Position numbers and translations under genes: made by a program. From assembly GCA_937888635.1 (NCBI GenBank), contig CALARG010000026.1:1-26467 (forward strand): a stretch of 26,467 nt of DNA, written 5' to 3'. Below the pieces are notes generated by a model. It had not been told where the DNA came from. It was given only the letters and a program-made list of their open reading frames with translations, and made no database searches. Shown one piece after another: positions 7,509 through 15,144 of the stretch; the first letter of the stretch is position 1, and the number at the start of each line of letters is the position of its first letter. This stretch comes from an uncultured Alphaproteobacteria bacterium. GTDB lineage: Bacteria; Pseudomonadota; Alphaproteobacteria; Rs-D84.

Positions 7509-7910
7509 ATGCCGTATGAATATAAAAAGAATGAAAATATAGATAAAGACAAGATTTTACAAAATGACATTGGGCAGGTAGACCTGGAATTCCCATATAC
7601 ATGTGATGGGTGTGATGAAAGGTGCAAGTTGTCGGCGAAATTGTGCACTGTGCCAATCGAGACAAAATTTGTCAGCGATATTAAAAGTATGTTTTTTAGG
7701 GTTGTGCCTGAAATGTATGCGGGGGATAAAAAATTATTTGAATTTCCTGTAAACAAGGCGAATGTATATTATCGCCGTGGATGTAATTTGCTGGTTTATC
7801 AGATTTGTGGTGCGACTAGTTTGTGTCTGAACGAGGTAAGTGATAGGTATAAAAGTGCGCTGATGTGGTGCAGAAAAACCTGTGCGCACAGCAAGTTGCG
7901 GTATTTTTGA
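7509..7910 (+). CDS. Cys-rich hypothetical protein
   Basis: This 133-residue protein has nine cysteines: C32, C35, C39 and C46 in a CDGCDERCKLSAKLC cluster, then C92, C100, C106, C121 and C125. There is no signal peptide or membrane span, so a cytoplasmic metal-binding (zinc or Fe-S) fold is more likely than disulfides. I recognise no family. It begins 12 bases after the hemolysin III gene, with a weak purine stretch (GGGTATGTT) before the ATG, and is followed by a terminator. It therefore seems to be the last gene of the gltX transcript. Frame confidence is good because of the even cysteine motif and tight spacing. Confidence 0.65.
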   Translation: MPYEYKKNENIDKDKILQNDIGQVDLEFPYTCDGCDERCKLSAKLCTVPIETKFVSDIKSMFFRVVPEMYAGDKKLFEFPVNKANVYYRRGCNLLVYQICGATSLCLNEVSDRYKSALMWCRKTCAHSKLRYF

Positions 7911-7947
7911 ATATCTGAATTCAATGGCGTTGGAAAGTCTGGAAAAT

Positions 7948-7980
7948 AAAGGGGAAAATGTTTATTTTCCCTTTACTTTT
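7948..7980 (+). terminator. Intrinsic terminator after the Cys-rich gene
   Basis: The stem is GGGAAAAT (7952-7959) with ATTTTCCC (7964-7971) and a GTTT loop, extended by AAA/TTT with one bulged G. A T-rich tail (TTTACTTTT) follows. Confidence 0.8.
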
Positions 7981-8027
7981 ATGTTCTGATTTATTATTGT
8001 GCCTGTATTAAAGTAAGGAGAAATTTT

Positions 8028-8342
8028 ATGGAACAGACGGTTGATGTCGTTGAAAATGTTGTGCAGACCGCGCCTGCGGTTGCGCCACAGGGCAGTTCGT
8101 GGGGAATGGTGCTGTATCTGTGTGCGGTGTTCGCAATTATTTATTTCTTTATGGTTCGTCCAAATAAAAAACGCATGGCAGAATATCAAAAAATGCTGGA
8201 TTCATTACAGGTGGGTAATCGTGTGATGGCGGCGGGTATTTATGGCGAAATCAAAAAAATTAACGAAAAAACAATAGAAGTAGAAATTGCCAAGGGTGTT
8301 GTTGTAGAAGTGGCAAAAAACGCCGTGGCATCTGTTGAATAA
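8028..8342 (+). CDS. yajC: Preprotein translocase subunit YajC
   Basis: YajC is a small inner-membrane subunit that associates with SecDF in the Sec holotranslocon. The 104-residue protein has a single membrane span (about residues 24-42) ending in the diagnostic FMVRPNKKRMAEYQKML. A basic, beta-rich cytoplasmic domain follows with VGNRVMAAGIYGEIKKINE, matching the family's 'G..V.T.GGI.G.V..I' block. Length is normal. The start at 8028 has an excellent Shine-Dalgarno sequence (AAGGAG, 8 bases upstream). secD follows 23 bases after the stop, and secF after that, the canonical yajC-secD-secF order. Confidence 0.95.
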   Translation: MEQTVDVVENVVQTAPAVAPQGSSWGMVLYLCAVFAIIYFFMVRPNKKRMAEYQKMLDSLQVGNRVMAAGIYGEIKKINEKTIEVEIAKGVVVEVAKNAVASVE

Positions 8343-8365
8343 AAAGGTAAAGAAAAGGTTAGGGT

Positions 8366-9928
8366 ATGTTTAAAAAATTGGCGATTGTTTTTACGGCAGT
8401 CTTTTGTGTTATGTTGGCGGTGCCAACAATTGTGCCAAGTGTTGCGCCTTATTTTCCATCATGGATTAAGCCGGTGCCGTTGGGATTGGACCTGAAAGGT
8501 GGGGCGCAGTTATTATTAGAGGTTGATACAGATACAATGTTGGTTGAAAAAACAACCCAATTGTATGATGAGACGCGTTCATCATTAATTGACAGAAGCA
8601 AGGGTGTTATTCGTTTTTCAAATCTGCGCAATCACGATGGTGTTGTATCATTGGTTGTGCGTGACGAAGACCAAGTATCTGAGGCCAAGGGGCGTTTGAA
8701 AAGTGCGTTTGCAGGGACTGTTGATGTGAATTCTGATGGCAAGACAATAACATTGTCGTATTCAGAAAAGCAAAAGCAAGAAATGATTAAGGATGCGCTG
8801 GCGCGCAGTATTGAAATTGTGCGTCGTCGTATTGATGCGCTGGGGACAAAGGAACCTTCTATTCAAAGCCAGGGTGGAAAGTATATCTTGGTGCAGTTGC
8901 CGGGGGTTGATAATCCAGAGCGTATCAAGGAACTGATTGGTCAGACAGCAAAGATGACATTCCATTTGGTAAATGAAAATGTTTCGGCCGAACAGATTAT
9001 GTCAGGGCGTGCGCCAAATGGTACAGAATTTTTGCCATATATGGATGCGCCGGGCCAGGTTGTGCCGGTCTATTCCCGGGTTGAGGTGTCGGGCGAATCG
9101 TTAAAGGATTCTCAGGCGGATTTTGACCAGAATAATATGCCGGTTGTGTCAACTGTGTTTGATGCATCGGGGGCGCGTCGTTTTGCAAAACTGACGACTG
9201 AACATGTAAATGAACGCTTTGCAATCGTCTTGGACGGCAAGGTTTTGTCTGCGCCGGTTATTCGTGAACCAATCCCGGGTGGGCGTGGTCAGATTTCTGG
9301 TGGATTTACATTACAGGGGGCAAAGGACCTGGCGGTGTTGCTGCGTTCGGGGGCGTTGCCGGCGCCATTGCAGGTAATTGAAGAACGCGTTGTTGGTGCG
9401 GGATTGGGTGCGGATACAATTGCTGGTGGTAAAATTGGTGCGATTGCAGGTGTTATTTTAATCTTTATCTTTTTGCTGATGGTGTATCGCAGTTTTGGTG
9501 TAATTGCGGCGATATCGCTGATGGTGAATTTAGGTATGATTGTTGGATTGACGGCACTGTTCGGTGCGACATTAACTTTGCCGGGTATTGCGGGTATTGT
9601 GTTGACATTGGGTATGGCGGTGGACGCAAATGTATTACCGTTTGAACGCATACGCGATGAAGTTCGCGCGGGAACACCTCCGTTGCGTGCGACAAACCTG
9701 GGGTTTGAACGCGCGATGAAGGCGGTTTTGGACGGAAACTTGACCACTTTGATTTGTGGATTGGTATTGTTCCAATTTGGTGCAGGGCCAATTCGTGGGT
9801 TCGCAGTGACATTGTCAATCGGTATTTTGACAACACTGTTTACCTGTGTATGGCTGACCAGGGTTTTGGTTGATTGGTACATGAATGGTAAGAACAAGAA
9901 AATCGGTTTTGTCGGTGGTGGTAAATAA
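8366..9928 (+). CDS. secD: Protein translocase subunit SecD
   Basis: SecD works with SecF to use the proton-motive force to complete export through SecYEG. The 520-residue protein has an N-terminal membrane span, the conserved LGLDLKGGAQLLLEVD motif (D42-G46 region), and a large periplasmic region with IEIVRRRIDALGTKEPSIQ and ILVQLPGVDNPERIKELIG. A second periplasmic subdomain (FAIVLDGKVLSAPVI, GGRGQISGGF) leads into a C-terminal six-helix core that includes GMAVDANVLPFERIRDE, with the acidic residue used in proton coupling. It is shorter than E. coli SecD (about 615 residues) but typical of alphaproteobacterial forms. It lies between yajC and secF. Confidence 0.96.
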   Translation: MFKKLAIVFTAVFCVMLAVPTIVPSVAPYFPSWIKPVPLGLDLKGGAQLLLEVDTDTMLVEKTTQLYDETRSSLIDRSKGVIRFSNLRNHDGVVSLVVRDEDQVSEAKGRLKSAFAGTVDVNSDGKTITLSYSEKQKQEMIKDALARSIEIVRRRIDALGTKEPSIQSQGGKYILVQLPGVDNPERIKELIGQTAKMTFHLVNENVSAEQIMSGRAPNGTEFLPYMDAPGQVVPVYSRVEVSGESLKDSQADFDQNNMPVVSTVFDASGARRFAKLTTEHVNERFAIVLDGKVLSAPVIREPIPGGRGQISGGFTLQGAKDLAVLLRSGALPAPLQVIEERVVGAGLGADTIAGGKIGAIAGVILIFIFLLMVYRSFGVIAAISLMVNLGMIVGLTALFGATLTLPGIAGIVLTLGMAVDANVLPFERIRDEVRAGTPPLRATNLGFERAMKAVLDGNLTTLICGLVLFQFGAGPIRGFAVTLSIGILTTLFTCVWLTRVLVDWYMNGKNKKIGFVGGGK

Positions 9929-9949
9929 TTAAGGCAAAGGGGAAGTATT

Positions 9950-10813
9950 ATGAAATTGCAGGTTATGAAATATCGCAAGGTGTCCTATATCGTGTCTGGG
10001 TTTTTAATCCTGATGTCGGTGTTGTCACTGTTGGTGCGTGGATTGAATTATGGTATTGACTTTTCAGGTGGTATCGCGATGGAGGTACAACCGATTGTTC
10101 AAGACTATGGCATTGAACAGATGCGCAGTGCGTTAAGTGAGTTTAAGCCAGAACTGCAGACGGTTGATGGTAATGCGATTTTGATTCGTGTTGGTCTGCC
10201 CAAGGGGTCAACCGATGCACAGCAGAATGAACGTGTGACTGAAATTAAGAATATTTTGGGCGACAATGTGCAATATGAACAGGTGCAGATTGTTGGACCA
10301 AAAATCGGTGGCGAATTGGTTCGCGGTGGTATCTTGGCCATTTTGTTCGCGTTCGTTATGATGGCGATTTATGTTTGGATTCGGTACAAGGGCGGATATG
10401 CAGTTGGTGCGTTTTGTTCGCTGTTCTTGGACTTTGTATTGATGTTTGGATTCTTTTCAATTACAGGATTAGAGTTTAATCAGACGGCGATTGCGGTTAT
10501 TTTGACAGGTATTGGTTATTCTATTAACGATAAGATTGTTAACTATGACCGAATTGATGAAAATGTAAAAAGATATCACAAAATGCCAATGGCGGATTTG
10601 ATTGATTTGTCGGTAAATGAAATGTTGCGTCGTACTATGTTGACCAGTGTTTCAACGCTGCTGGCAATGATTGGACTGTCTGTATTTGGTGGTCAGTTGT
10701 TGCGTGAATTTGCATATGCAATGGGATTCAGTGTAATTATGGGTACTTTTACCAGTATGTATATTTCAAACATTATGCTGTATCACTTTAATTTGCGTGA
10801 TTCTGATAAATAA
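9950..10813 (+). CDS. secF: Protein translocase subunit SecF
   Basis: This is the partner of SecD in the Sec accessory complex. The 287-residue protein has an N-terminal span, the YGIDFSGGIAMEV motif (D37-G41), a short periplasmic domain ending in VQIVGPKIGGELVRGG, and a core of further spans with GIGYSINDKIVNYDRIDEN, the counterpart of SecD's ionisable motif, and RRTMLTSVSTLLAMI. Its length is close to the usual 300-320 residues. An AAAGGGGAAG ribosome-binding site precedes the ATG at 9950. It is 21 bases after secD and lies in the same transcript. Confidence 0.96.
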   Translation: MKLQVMKYRKVSYIVSGFLILMSVLSLLVRGLNYGIDFSGGIAMEVQPIVQDYGIEQMRSALSEFKPELQTVDGNAILIRVGLPKGSTDAQQNERVTEIKNILGDNVQYEQVQIVGPKIGGELVRGGILAILFAFVMMAIYVWIRYKGGYAVGAFCSLFLDFVLMFGFFSITGLEFNQTAIAVILTGIGYSINDKIVNYDRIDENVKRYHKMPMADLIDLSVNEMLRRTMLTSVSTLLAMIGLSVFGGQLLREFAYAMGFSVIMGTFTSMYISNIMLYHFNLRDSDK

Positions 10814-10848
10814 TTTTGCGACGGCATTACAAACGGGGGGATGAAAAA

Positions 10849-12354
10849 ATGGGAATAAAAAAAATATTAGTTTTTATGACTGTGGCCCTGGGGGTAATGC
10901 CGTGTCGCGCAGATAGTTTGTTCTTTGAAGACGAACCGGTTCAGGACGGTTTGAATGTTTTTGATGTATCAAAAAATTTCGCAGAAATTTATGAAAAATT
11001 AGATGATGTAAATTGGGGCGGGAAAAGCCTGAATGTTGCAATTGAAAGTCTGGAAAATTTAAATAAATCTGCACATATTGCGGCGACTGATGAACGCGTG
11101 GTATTGGTGTGGGATGATTCAATTGTGGCAAATTTTCCACGGCCAGATGCCCGCGATTGGAACGGGTTTGGTGAAATTACAACGGCATTGGTTTTAAAAA
11201 TGCGTGCGCATGATGCACGGCTGCGCGGATTATCTGAAAATGAAATGTATCAGGTTGTTGTGGACAGTTTGATGCGTGGTGTTGATGAAAATGGGCGTTA
11301 TATCTTTTCCAAGGCGGCTGAAATTGCAGAAGACGGTCGCATCTTGACCAGTGTGGGGATAGAAGGTGGTCGTGATATGCGCGGTAATTTTCGCGTGACA
11401 GGAATCTACAAGGGCGCGCCTGCCGATACCGCCGGTATCAGCGAAGGTGATCTGATTGCGCAGATTAATGGGCGCGATGTTCGTGATATGACAGATACTG
11501 AATTGGCAGATGTTATGACGGGCTTTAATTCAGGTACGGCCAAGATAAAACTGTTAACACCGTCGGGGAACAAAGATGTTGTATTGCGCCGTGCGACAAT
11601 TATATTGGCCGATGCAGATATTGTTCATCGTGCAGATGCAGACACGGGCGGTATGTTAGAAATTGTTGTGCACAAGATTTCAGATGGTGCCGTCACCATT
11701 ATTAACGAAGCGCTGGCACGATTCCCAGATGTGTCGGGCATTGTTCTGGATTTGCGTGCGGCAACCGGCGATGATGAACGCGCGGCGGCAAAACTGGCAG
11801 GATTATTTATTGGGGAAAATCCGGTTATGCGAATCGTTGAAACCGCCAAAGACGAGGTTGAGGTTGTGCCCGGTGGTGCAGCGGTGACGGATGCGCCGGT
11901 GGTTGTATTGATGTCTAATATGACACGCGGCACGGCCGAGGCAATTGTTGCAGCGTTCTATGAAAATGCGCGTGGGGTTTTGGTTGGAACGCCGACGGCC
12001 GGGGCGGCGCGAATTGCATCAACAATTGATTTAAGTAATGGTGGGGCGTTGGAATTGCTGAATAAATCAATCAAGACAGGCCAGGGGCGTATGATTGATG
12101 GACGTGGCGTGTTCCCGATTGTGTGTCTGTCAAATATTCGCAGTCGTTCGCACCAGGATGCGTTTTTCTTGAATGTTATTAATAATGACTTTCATGCCCA
12201 AGATTTTAACAAAGATGCAAATATAAATCCGGCAGATGTTCGTCGTGGGTGCCCGGTTATAACCAGTGGTGCGGATGAAGATACGCTGTCTATGGCGGTG
12301 GCGGTTAAAATTTTAACAGATGCCAAGGTTTATAACCGATTAATTGCAGAATAA
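10849..12354 (+). CDS. Secreted S41/PDZ-like protein lacking the catalytic Ser and Lys (probable pseudoprotease)
   Basis: This 501-residue protein has a signal peptide (MGIKKILVFMTVALGVMPC, cleavage near RA-DS), a helical N-terminal part, a PDZ domain (about 165-245, with GNFRVTGIYKGAPADTAGIS and GDLIAQINGRDV) and a C-terminal S41 peptidase fold (VSGIVLDLRAATG, VVVLMSNMTRG, GVLVGTPTAG). In C-terminal processing peptidases the nucleophile lies in SASASE and the general-base Lys in GKGT. Here the aligned stretches read RGTAEA and GAAR, placing Thr362 at the Ser site and Ala386 at the Lys site, so proteolysis is unlikely. I chose the ATG at 10849 because GGGGGATG lies just upstream and the signal peptide starts there; the earlier ATG at 10816 adds 11 polar residues. 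It lies just downstream of secF. Confidence 0.8.
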   Translation: MGIKKILVFMTVALGVMPCRADSLFFEDEPVQDGLNVFDVSKNFAEIYEKLDDVNWGGKSLNVAIESLENLNKSAHIAATDERVVLVWDDSIVANFPRPDARDWNGFGEITTALVLKMRAHDARLRGLSENEMYQVVVDSLMRGVDENGRYIFSKAAEIAEDGRILTSVGIEGGRDMRGNFRVTGIYKGAPADTAGISEGDLIAQINGRDVRDMTDTELADVMTGFNSGTAKIKLLTPSGNKDVVLRRATIILADADIVHRADADTGGMLEIVVHKISDGAVTIINEALARFPDVSGIVLDLRAATGDDERAAAKLAGLFIGENPVMRIVETAKDEVEVVPGGAAVTDAPVVVLMSNMTRGTAEAIVAAFYENARGVLVGTPTAGAARIASTIDLSNGGALELLNKSIKTGQGRMIDGRGVFPIVCLSNIRSRSHQDAFFLNVINNDFHAQDFNKDANINPADVRRGCPVITSGADEDTLSMAVAVKILTDAKVYNRLIAE

Positions 12355-12375
12355 TATTCAATATAGGGGTGTGAA

Positions 12376-13056
12376 ATGTTTTTAACAACAGATAATCAAA
12401 TTAAATGGCGCAAAATGGCGATTGCAGGCGCGATAACACTGGGGCTGGTGTTTGGTGGTGTGTTTTGGTTTGACAAACCGTTGTATATATTTATGCGCGG
12501 GTTTGATTGTGGACTGTGGGCGTGGTTTGATGTGTTTTTGGCACCCAAGATTTGGATTATTGTGACTTTTATTGCAGCGATGGTGTTTTGTGCAAAAAAA
12601 TGTGTCAAGACAGATTGCAGTTTTTTAAACCCATGTGGCAAGGGTAATATATTTGGATTTATTAAAAACTTTTTTGCCAAGACCAAAACAAATAACGCAT
12701 TTTTGATTTTTTACAGTGTTCTGGGGGCAGGCATTATTGCCAAGGTGTTAAAAACACTTATCGGGCGTGCACGACCAATATTTTTTGAGGCCTTGGATAT
12801 GACCGGATTTTTCCCGCCATCGTTTGATTGGGCGTTTAATTCAATGCCGTCGGGGCACACAACGGTCAGTTTTGCGGGTCTGGTGATGATTGGAATGTTG
12901 GCGCCAAAATTCAAGGTGTTGACATGGACATTGGCAATAGTAATTGGTGCATCGCGTGTTGCAATTGGGGCGCATTGGCCGTCAGATGTAATATTAGGGG
13001 CGTTTATCGGTATGGCATTTGCCGATATTATTAAGGGGAAATTATTAAGGAAATAA
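12376..13056 (+). CDS. PAP2-superfamily membrane phosphatase
   Basis: This 226-residue membrane protein carries the three PAP2 acid-phosphatase motifs in order: KTLIGRARP (about 126-134), MPSGHT (about 156-161) and SRVAIGAHWPSDV (about 193-205), the last with the nucleophilic His. Several hydrophobic spans surround them. Relatives dephosphorylate undecaprenyl diphosphate, lipid A or phosphatidylglycerol phosphate on the outer face of the inner membrane; the substrate cannot be assigned from sequence. An AGGGGTGTGAA ribosome-binding stretch precedes the ATG. It follows the pseudoprotease gene by 21 bases, so it is probably the last gene of the yajC transcript, and a strong terminator follows. 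Confidence 0.9.
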   Translation: MFLTTDNQIKWRKMAIAGAITLGLVFGGVFWFDKPLYIFMRGFDCGLWAWFDVFLAPKIWIIVTFIAAMVFCAKKCVKTDCSFLNPCGKGNIFGFIKNFFAKTKTNNAFLIFYSVLGAGIIAKVLKTLIGRARPIFFEALDMTGFFPPSFDWAFNSMPSGHTTVSFAGLVMIGMLAPKFKVLTWTLAIVIGASRVAIGAHWPSDVILGAFIGMAFADIIKGKLLRK

Positions 13057-13060
13057 AATT

Positions 13061-13086
13061 AGTCGCCCGATTGGGCGACTTTTTTT
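13061..13086 (+). terminator. Intrinsic terminator of the sec transcript
   Basis: An 8-bp perfect stem (AGTCGCCC 13061-13068, GGGCGACT 13073-13080) with a GATT loop is followed by six T. Confidence 0.95.
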
Positions 13087-13117
13087 ATTTTTATATATTG
13101 GGATTGTATTTTTATGC

Positions 13118-13147
13118 TTGCCATGATTCGGTGAATTTGTATATAAT
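13118..13147 (+). promoter_or_regulatory. Sigma70-type promoter for the repeat-protein gene
   Basis: TTGCCA (13118-13123), an 18-base spacer and a perfect TATAAT (13142-13147). Transcription would start near 13154 and give a leader of about 45 bases with AAAGGG before the ATG at 13200. Confidence 0.7.
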
Positions 13148-13199
13148 GTTATCTGAATAGAGAGTATTTTAATAACATTATTGGTGGGGTCAAAGGGTC

Positions 13200-15038
13200 A
13201 TGCTTTACACAAAAAAGTTTGTATTCACAGTATCATTATGCGCGATGTTGGCGGCAAATCCAGTATTGGCGGTGACCAATCCGGTAGAGGCTAAGGCGGC
13301 TGCGAAATCAGGTACGCCTGGTGTTGTCAGTACGGTGTACAGCGATTGGGCGGGGCGCGCAACATCGGGGATTGCTGGTGTATCATATGTGAACAGTGCA
13401 GTTGATGCAGCAGGTAATGCGGCCCAGTGGGCGGAAAACCATGCGGCGGTGGCGGCACAAAATGCGGCGTCTGCTGCAAAAAGCGCCAGTGATGCGGCAG
13501 GTAGTGCCGCGGATGCCCATGATACCCTGAAAAAGGCGGTGCAACGTTCGTCAGAAACAGCGGCGGTTGGTTCTGCGACTTTGCCGGTTTATGTCAGGGC
13601 AGATGGTACGGTTGCGACAATCACCAGTTATCAGGGCAAAGCAACAACGGCGGGTACCGCAGACAAAGCGATTGCAGACAAAAATGGTGCGCAGATAGAC
13701 ACGACCTATGAAAAATTATCAAATAAAGTGACGGCATTGTCGGCCAATTCAACAGATACGCAATACCCCAGTGCAAAAGCAGTGTATACAGAATTGGGCA
13801 AGAAACAATCTTCGTTGGGTTATACTGCAGAAAATACTGCGAATAAAGTGACGACATTGTCGGCCACATCAACAGATACGCAATACCCCAGTGCAAAAGC
13901 AGTGTATACAGAATTGGGCAAGAAACAGGCCGCGTTGGGTTATACTGCAGAAAATGCTGCGAATAAAGTGACGGCACTGTCGGCCAGTTCAACAGATACG
14001 CAATATCCCAGTGCAAAAGCAGTGTATACAGAATTGGGCAAGAAACAGGCTTCATTAGGTTATACTGCAGAAAATGCTGCGAATAAAGTGACGACATTGT
14101 CGGCCAATTCAACAGATACGCAATACCCCAGTGCAAAAGCGGTATATACAGAACTGGGCAAGAAACAATCTTCATTAGGTTATACTGCAGAAAATACAGC
14201 GAATAAGGTTACAACATTATCAGCCACATCAACAAATACCCAGTATCCAGGTGCAAAGTTGGTGTACGATGAACTGGCTAAGAAAGAAAATACTGCGAAT
14301 AAAGTGACGACATTGTCGGCCACATCAACAAATACCCAGTATCCAGGTGCAAAGTTGGTGCATGATGAATTGGCCAAGAAGGTTGATAAAGACCAAGGGG
14401 TAGATAAGAAAAATCTGGCCATGGTGACGGATGAGGCGGGCTCGGTCTATGCGGGGTATGTTGATACAGATATGATTGTAGGCGGTGGCAAGATAGACGA
14501 TTATACCAGTCCGTATTCAGGTTTTGTTTTATGGAGTGATAGTGATGGTAATGTGTCATGGAAAACTGTGGATAGTGAAGTTCTTGCCAATGGTGCGGTG
14601 ACAGATAGGAATATTGCCGCTAGTGCGGTAACGGTGGGTAAGATTGCTAATTACTCTGTGACCGCGGATAAGATTGCCGCTAGTGCGGTAACGACAAATA
14701 AAATTGCCAATGCTGCAGTGACAGAGAATAAGATTAGAGGTTCTAATTCCTATACTGGTTTTTTAGCAAGTCACGGATCGGAAACAAAATGGCGCCAGGT
14801 TGGGAACGATGATATTGCCGCTAGTGCGGTGACATCTGGTAAGATTGCTGATGGTGCGGTGACGAAGGATAAGATTTCTGGAAATGCAGTGACGACAAAT
14901 AAAATTGCCGATGGTGCGGTGACAAGTAATAAGATTGCTGGTGGTGCGGTGACGATTGAAAAAACTGCGGGTGTTGTTGGTATGGTGCCGGTGGGGGGCG
15001 AAGGTGCCACTACATATGGTTCTTTTTGGATTGAATAG
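13200..15038 (+). CDS. Secreted repeat protein with phage tail-fibre-like repeats
   Basis: This 612-residue protein has a clear signal peptide (MLYTKKFVFTVSLCAMLAAN, cleavage after VLA at about residue 25). An Ala-rich coiled-coil-like region (AENHAAVAAQNAASAAKSAS) follows, then four 40-residue tandem repeats and two shorter copies (core TDTQYPSAKAVYTELGKKQ, LGYTAEN). After a unique stretch (about 400-460) comes a second array of about ten-residue repeats (GAVTxxKIA). Both repeat kinds occur in phage tail fibres and bacterial fibrous adhesins and probably form a trimeric stalk. There is no YadA-type beta-barrel, LPXTG or lipobox, so how it is held on the surface is unclear. It has its own promoter and stands alone. 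Adhesin or surface fibre is an inference. Confidence 0.85.
   Translation: MLYTKKFVFTVSLCAMLAANPVLAVTNPVEAKAAAKSGTPGVVSTVYSDWAGRATSGIAGVSYVNSAVDAAGNAAQWAENHAAVAAQNAASAAKSASDAAGSAADAHDTLKKAVQRSSETAAVGSATLPVYVRADGTVATITSYQGKATTAGTADKAIADKNGAQIDTTYEKLSNKVTALSANSTDTQYPSAKAVYTELGKKQSSLGYTAENTANKVTTLSATSTDTQYPSAKAVYTELGKKQAALGYTAENAANKVTALSASSTDTQYPSAKAVYTELGKKQASLGYTAENAANKVTTLSANSTDTQYPSAKAVYTELGKKQSSLGYTAENTANKVTTLSATSTNTQYPGAKLVYDELAKKENTANKVTTLSATSTNTQYPGAKLVHDELAKKVDKDQGVDKKNLAMVTDEAGSVYAGYVDTDMIVGGGKIDDYTSPYSGFVLWSDSDGNVSWKTVDSEVLANGAVTDRNIAASAVTVGKIANYSVTADKIAASAVTTNKIANAAVTENKIRGSNSYTGFLASHGSETKWRQVGNDDIAASAVTSGKIADGAVTKDKISGNAVTTNKIADGAVTSNKIAGGAVTIEKTAGVVGMVPVGGEGATTYGSFWIE
13722..14393 (+). 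repeat. In-frame 120-base tandem repeats
   Basis: Four near-identical 120-base units begin at 13722, 13842, 13962 and 14082. They are followed by diverged shorter units at 14202 (96 bases) and 14298. Neighbouring units differ at only a few positions, and some of those changes are silent. This indicates recent duplication or gene conversion and a locus that can change length by recombination. Confidence 0.92.
14592..14969 (+). repeat. Array of about 30-base in-frame repeats (GAVTxxKIA type)
   Basis: About nine decapeptide units of the form (A/G)AVTxxKIA are seen, broken once by a unique insert (about 14730-14810). The DNA string ATTGCCGCTAGTGCGGT recurs three times, around 14620, 14670 and 14815. 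Confidence 0.85.
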
Positions 15039-15055
15039 GTTATGCTAGTTGCAAG

Positions 15056-15083
15056 TTGTTAGTGTAAGTGGCCAGTGTCGGCA
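15056..15083 (+). repeat. 28-base dispersed repeat, copy 2
   Basis: This copy matches 1495-1522 at 26 of 28 positions. It begins 17 bases after the stop codon of the repeat-protein gene. Confidence 0.6.
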
Positions 15084-15098
15084 AAAAAATAAAAACTT

Positions 15099-15144
15099 TT
15101 GTCATTTCCACATAGGTGGTTCCTGGTGGGAATGACAATTTTTT
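15099..15144 (+). terminator. Hairpin with T tract after the repeat-protein gene
   Basis: A 13-bp stem with one G-T wobble (15099-15111 with 15126-15138, arms TTGTCATTTCCAC and GTGGGAATGACAA) is followed by six T. It works as an intrinsic terminator for the upstream gene. The GTCATTCCC/GGGAATGAC arms also resemble palindromic repeats dispersed in some alphaproteobacterial genomes. Confidence 0.75.

Noticed and set aside
13621..14175. Minus-strand open frame of 184 codons across the repeat array
   Set aside because: It repeats with the 120-base unit and is explained by one stop-free frame copied in each unit. It has no ribosome-binding site or known domain.
13722..14393. Possible CRISPR array
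   Set aside because: The repeats are tandem, 120 bases long, in frame with a coding sequence and without unique spacers.
13200..15038. Prophage remnant
   Set aside because: Only the repeat motifs are phage-like; there is a Sec signal peptide and no phage structural, integrase or lysis gene nearby, so a cellular surface protein is more likely.
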